From positions 1 through 64,000 of the forward strand of contig JACQAM010000003.1 in the NCBI GenBank assembly GCA_016194975.1: a stretch of DNA of 64,000 bases. Direction: 5' to 3'. Each line of letters begins with the position of its first letter. Position 1 is the stretch's first letter. A model generated the notes under the pieces. It was not told where the DNA came from and ran no database searches. It was given only the letters and a program-made list of their open reading frames with translations. Positions 62,729 through 64,000 of the stretch are shown here, one piece after another. This DNA comes from Bacteroidota bacterium. Lineage in GTDB: Bacteria > Bacteroidota > Bacteroidia > Palsa-965. A program made the position numbers and the translations under genes.

Positions 62729-64000
62729 ATGAAAAAATTTTACAACACTTTAATTCTTCTTGCGGGTATTTTTCTGGCCGCTGAGATCCCTGCACAGGTG
62801 CAAACTTCTACCGGATGTCCAGGCGTTCCCGGTGCATGCGGTTATCATCATACGAATAACAATAATGCAAATCACTCCGGCCCGAACCAAACTCCGCAGG
62901 ATGGTAATGGTTCTCTCGGAAGTATTTATTCAAATACCGAATGTGGATTGAATTTTACAACTGCATCTCAACGACTCGGACAACGGTTTTCTCCAGCGGG
63001 AATTGCTCAACCTGCGCCATTCGTTATCTCCGGAATTCCTGCTTGTGCAACAATTGATAAAGCTTTTTTGTGGGCTGAAGGTTCCGGAAATGGTGCCGCT
63101 CAAACAGCAACAGTCAACGGCCCGCTAGGAAGTGCAAATTATCCGATGACGATTTCCGGTGCGGGTCCGGATAAATGCTGGGGCTATGTGGGATCCTATA
63201 CTTACCGTGCAGATATCTCTGCATCTGTAAACGGAAACGGAACATACAACGTCAGTGGTTTGTGGACAAGTCTCACTTCCGGTTCTGCAAATGATATGGA
63301 CGGAGCAACACTCATGATCATTTATTCTGATCCTACTCAAACTTACCAGGGAAATATTTACATCAGCGATGGTGCAATCATTATCGGAGGAGGAGCCACT
63401 TCTTCTACGCTCACTTATCCTGCAGTTTGCGGAACTGCTTCCAATGTAATTGCATTCGGAGGATTCGGTGATATTCAGATGGCAGTGAATTCTCTTGACC
63501 TGAATGGAACACCAGATCCGATAACCTGGAACTGGTGGAATTTCGAACAGGTGAATAGTACACTCGCTGTAGGGCAAACCTCATCACTCTACGACATTTC
63601 TACTGGCGGTGATTGTTACAATTTCTGTATCGCCGGATTATATTTTCAAACGAGTTGTAGTACATGTACGCCTTCTGCATCTTCTATTACTGCAACGGGA
63701 AGTTCTACTGCAGCAACATGTTCTGCTTGCGATGGAACCGCAACTGTTACACCATCACCGGCAGGATCCTATACTTACTCCTGGACACCCGGTGGACAAA
63801 CTACGCAAACAGCAACAGGATTATGTCCCGGATCATATACCGTTACTGTTACAGGAACATGTGCAACTGCAACTCAAGTTGTGACTGTCACCAGCAATGG
63901 GAATTTATCCGGCAGTGCAGCAGTTACAAATATTCCTTGCGCGAATGGAAATAATGGGTCCATCACTGTTACACCATCCGGAGGAACCGGACCTTATACT
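62729..64000 (+). CDS. Secreted SprB-repeat protein, runs off right edge
   Basis: An ATG at 62729, 31 bases after the previous stop, opens a frame with no stop through base 64000 (424 codons). It has a signal peptide (MKKFYNTLILLAGIFLAAEI, cleavage near PAQ), a ~300-residue N-terminal domain resembling DUF3344-type modules (CATIDKAFLWAEGSGNGAAQ, DMDGATLMIIYSDPTQTYQG), and then SprB-type repeats (YTYSWTPGGQTTQTATGLC, GNNGSITVTPSGGTGPYT) as the window ends. It is probably co-transcribed with the previous gene. The sorting domain should lie beyond the edge. Confidence 0.85.
   Translation, partial: MKKFYNTLILLAGIFLAAEIPAQVQTSTGCPGVPGACGYHHTNNNNANHSGPNQTPQDGNGSLGSIYSNTECGLNFTTASQRLGQRFSPAGIAQPAPFVISGIPACATIDKAFLWAEGSGNGAAQTATVNGPLGSANYPMTISGAGPDKCWGYVGSYTYRADISASVNGNGTYNVSGLWTSLTSGSANDMDGATLMIIYSDPTQTYQGNIYISDGAIIIGGGATSSTLTYPAVCGTASNVIAFGGFGDIQMAVNSLDLNGTPDPITWNWWNFEQVNSTLAVGQTSSLYDISTGGDCYNFCIAGLYFQTSCSTCTPSASSITATGSSTAATCSACDGTATVTPSPAGSYTYSWTPGGQTTQTATGLCPGSYTVTVTGTCATATQVVTVTSNGNLSGSAAVTNIPCANGNNGSITVTPSGGTGPYT

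Noticed and set aside
1-64000. Intact transposase, integrase, phage or CRISPR-Cas genes
   Set aside because: I looked for these in all frames and found none. The mobile elements present are all non-autonomous.

Overview
The window comes from a chromosome of a Bacteroidota bacterium. The evidence is the type IX secretion protein PorT, several secreted proteins with T9SS C-terminal sorting domains and SprB/PKD-like repeats, TAnnTTTG-type -7 promoter boxes in place of Shine-Dalgarno sites, and a menaquinone-type MenG/UbiE. Housekeeping genes (mutS, proC, folK, ispE, accA, mtgA) are mixed with accessory blocks. No phage, plasmid or intact transposase gene is visible. There are, however, at least three families of small non-coding mobile elements with terminal inverted repeats and target-site duplications.

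Layout. 1-2411: a secreted repeat protein on the minus strand, running off the left edge and frameshifted inside a 243-bp tandem repeat. 2584-2843: tRNA-Leu and tRNA-Gly. 3089-8235: mutS, proC, an outer-membrane protein gene cut short by a 13-bp minisatellite, and a TrmH-type methylase. 8257-11585: two paralogous secreted proteins separated by a mobile element, and a TPR lipoprotein. 11694-16335: a deoxynucleoside kinase, folK, two tandem secreted sugar-dehydrogenase-like proteins and a TMEM220-like protein. 16612-17084: a ParE-type toxin-antitoxin pair.

17126-29068: an ebo cluster (eboA-B-C-D-E plus eboF, all on the minus strand). It is split between eboE and eboF by a plus-strand redox module of six genes: a Tat-exported 4x[4Fe-4S] lipoprotein, an NrfD-type quinone subunit, an anchored periplasmic protein, two small c-type haem proteins and an outer-membrane porin. 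The module has no recognisable catalytic subunit. A small mobile element sits directly upstream of the eboA -7 box, and a perfect 110-bp tandem duplication lies between eboB and eboC.

29554-40192: menG/ubiE, porT, an FAD oxidoreductase, a lipoprotein gene broken by a 163-bp element whose removal restores the frame exactly, an HD hydrolase, a DUF721 protein, a T9SS type-B protein, an mntR-mntH(UspA) pair with a palindromic operator, and a rhomboid protease. 40213-47678: a translationally coupled operon DUF58 - transglutaminase - MoxR ATPase - TPR membrane protein. 47909-54485: ispE, accA and small lipoproteins, secreted proteins and membrane proteins. 54532-59429: a TPR/PD40/SPOR-like protein, an O-methyltransferase and mtgA. 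59611-64000: two large T9SS-type SprB-repeat proteins, the second running off the right edge.

The points most worth following up are the ebo cluster split by a catalytic-subunit-less redox module, and the three small mobile-element families, which have visibly broken or re-promotered neighbouring genes.
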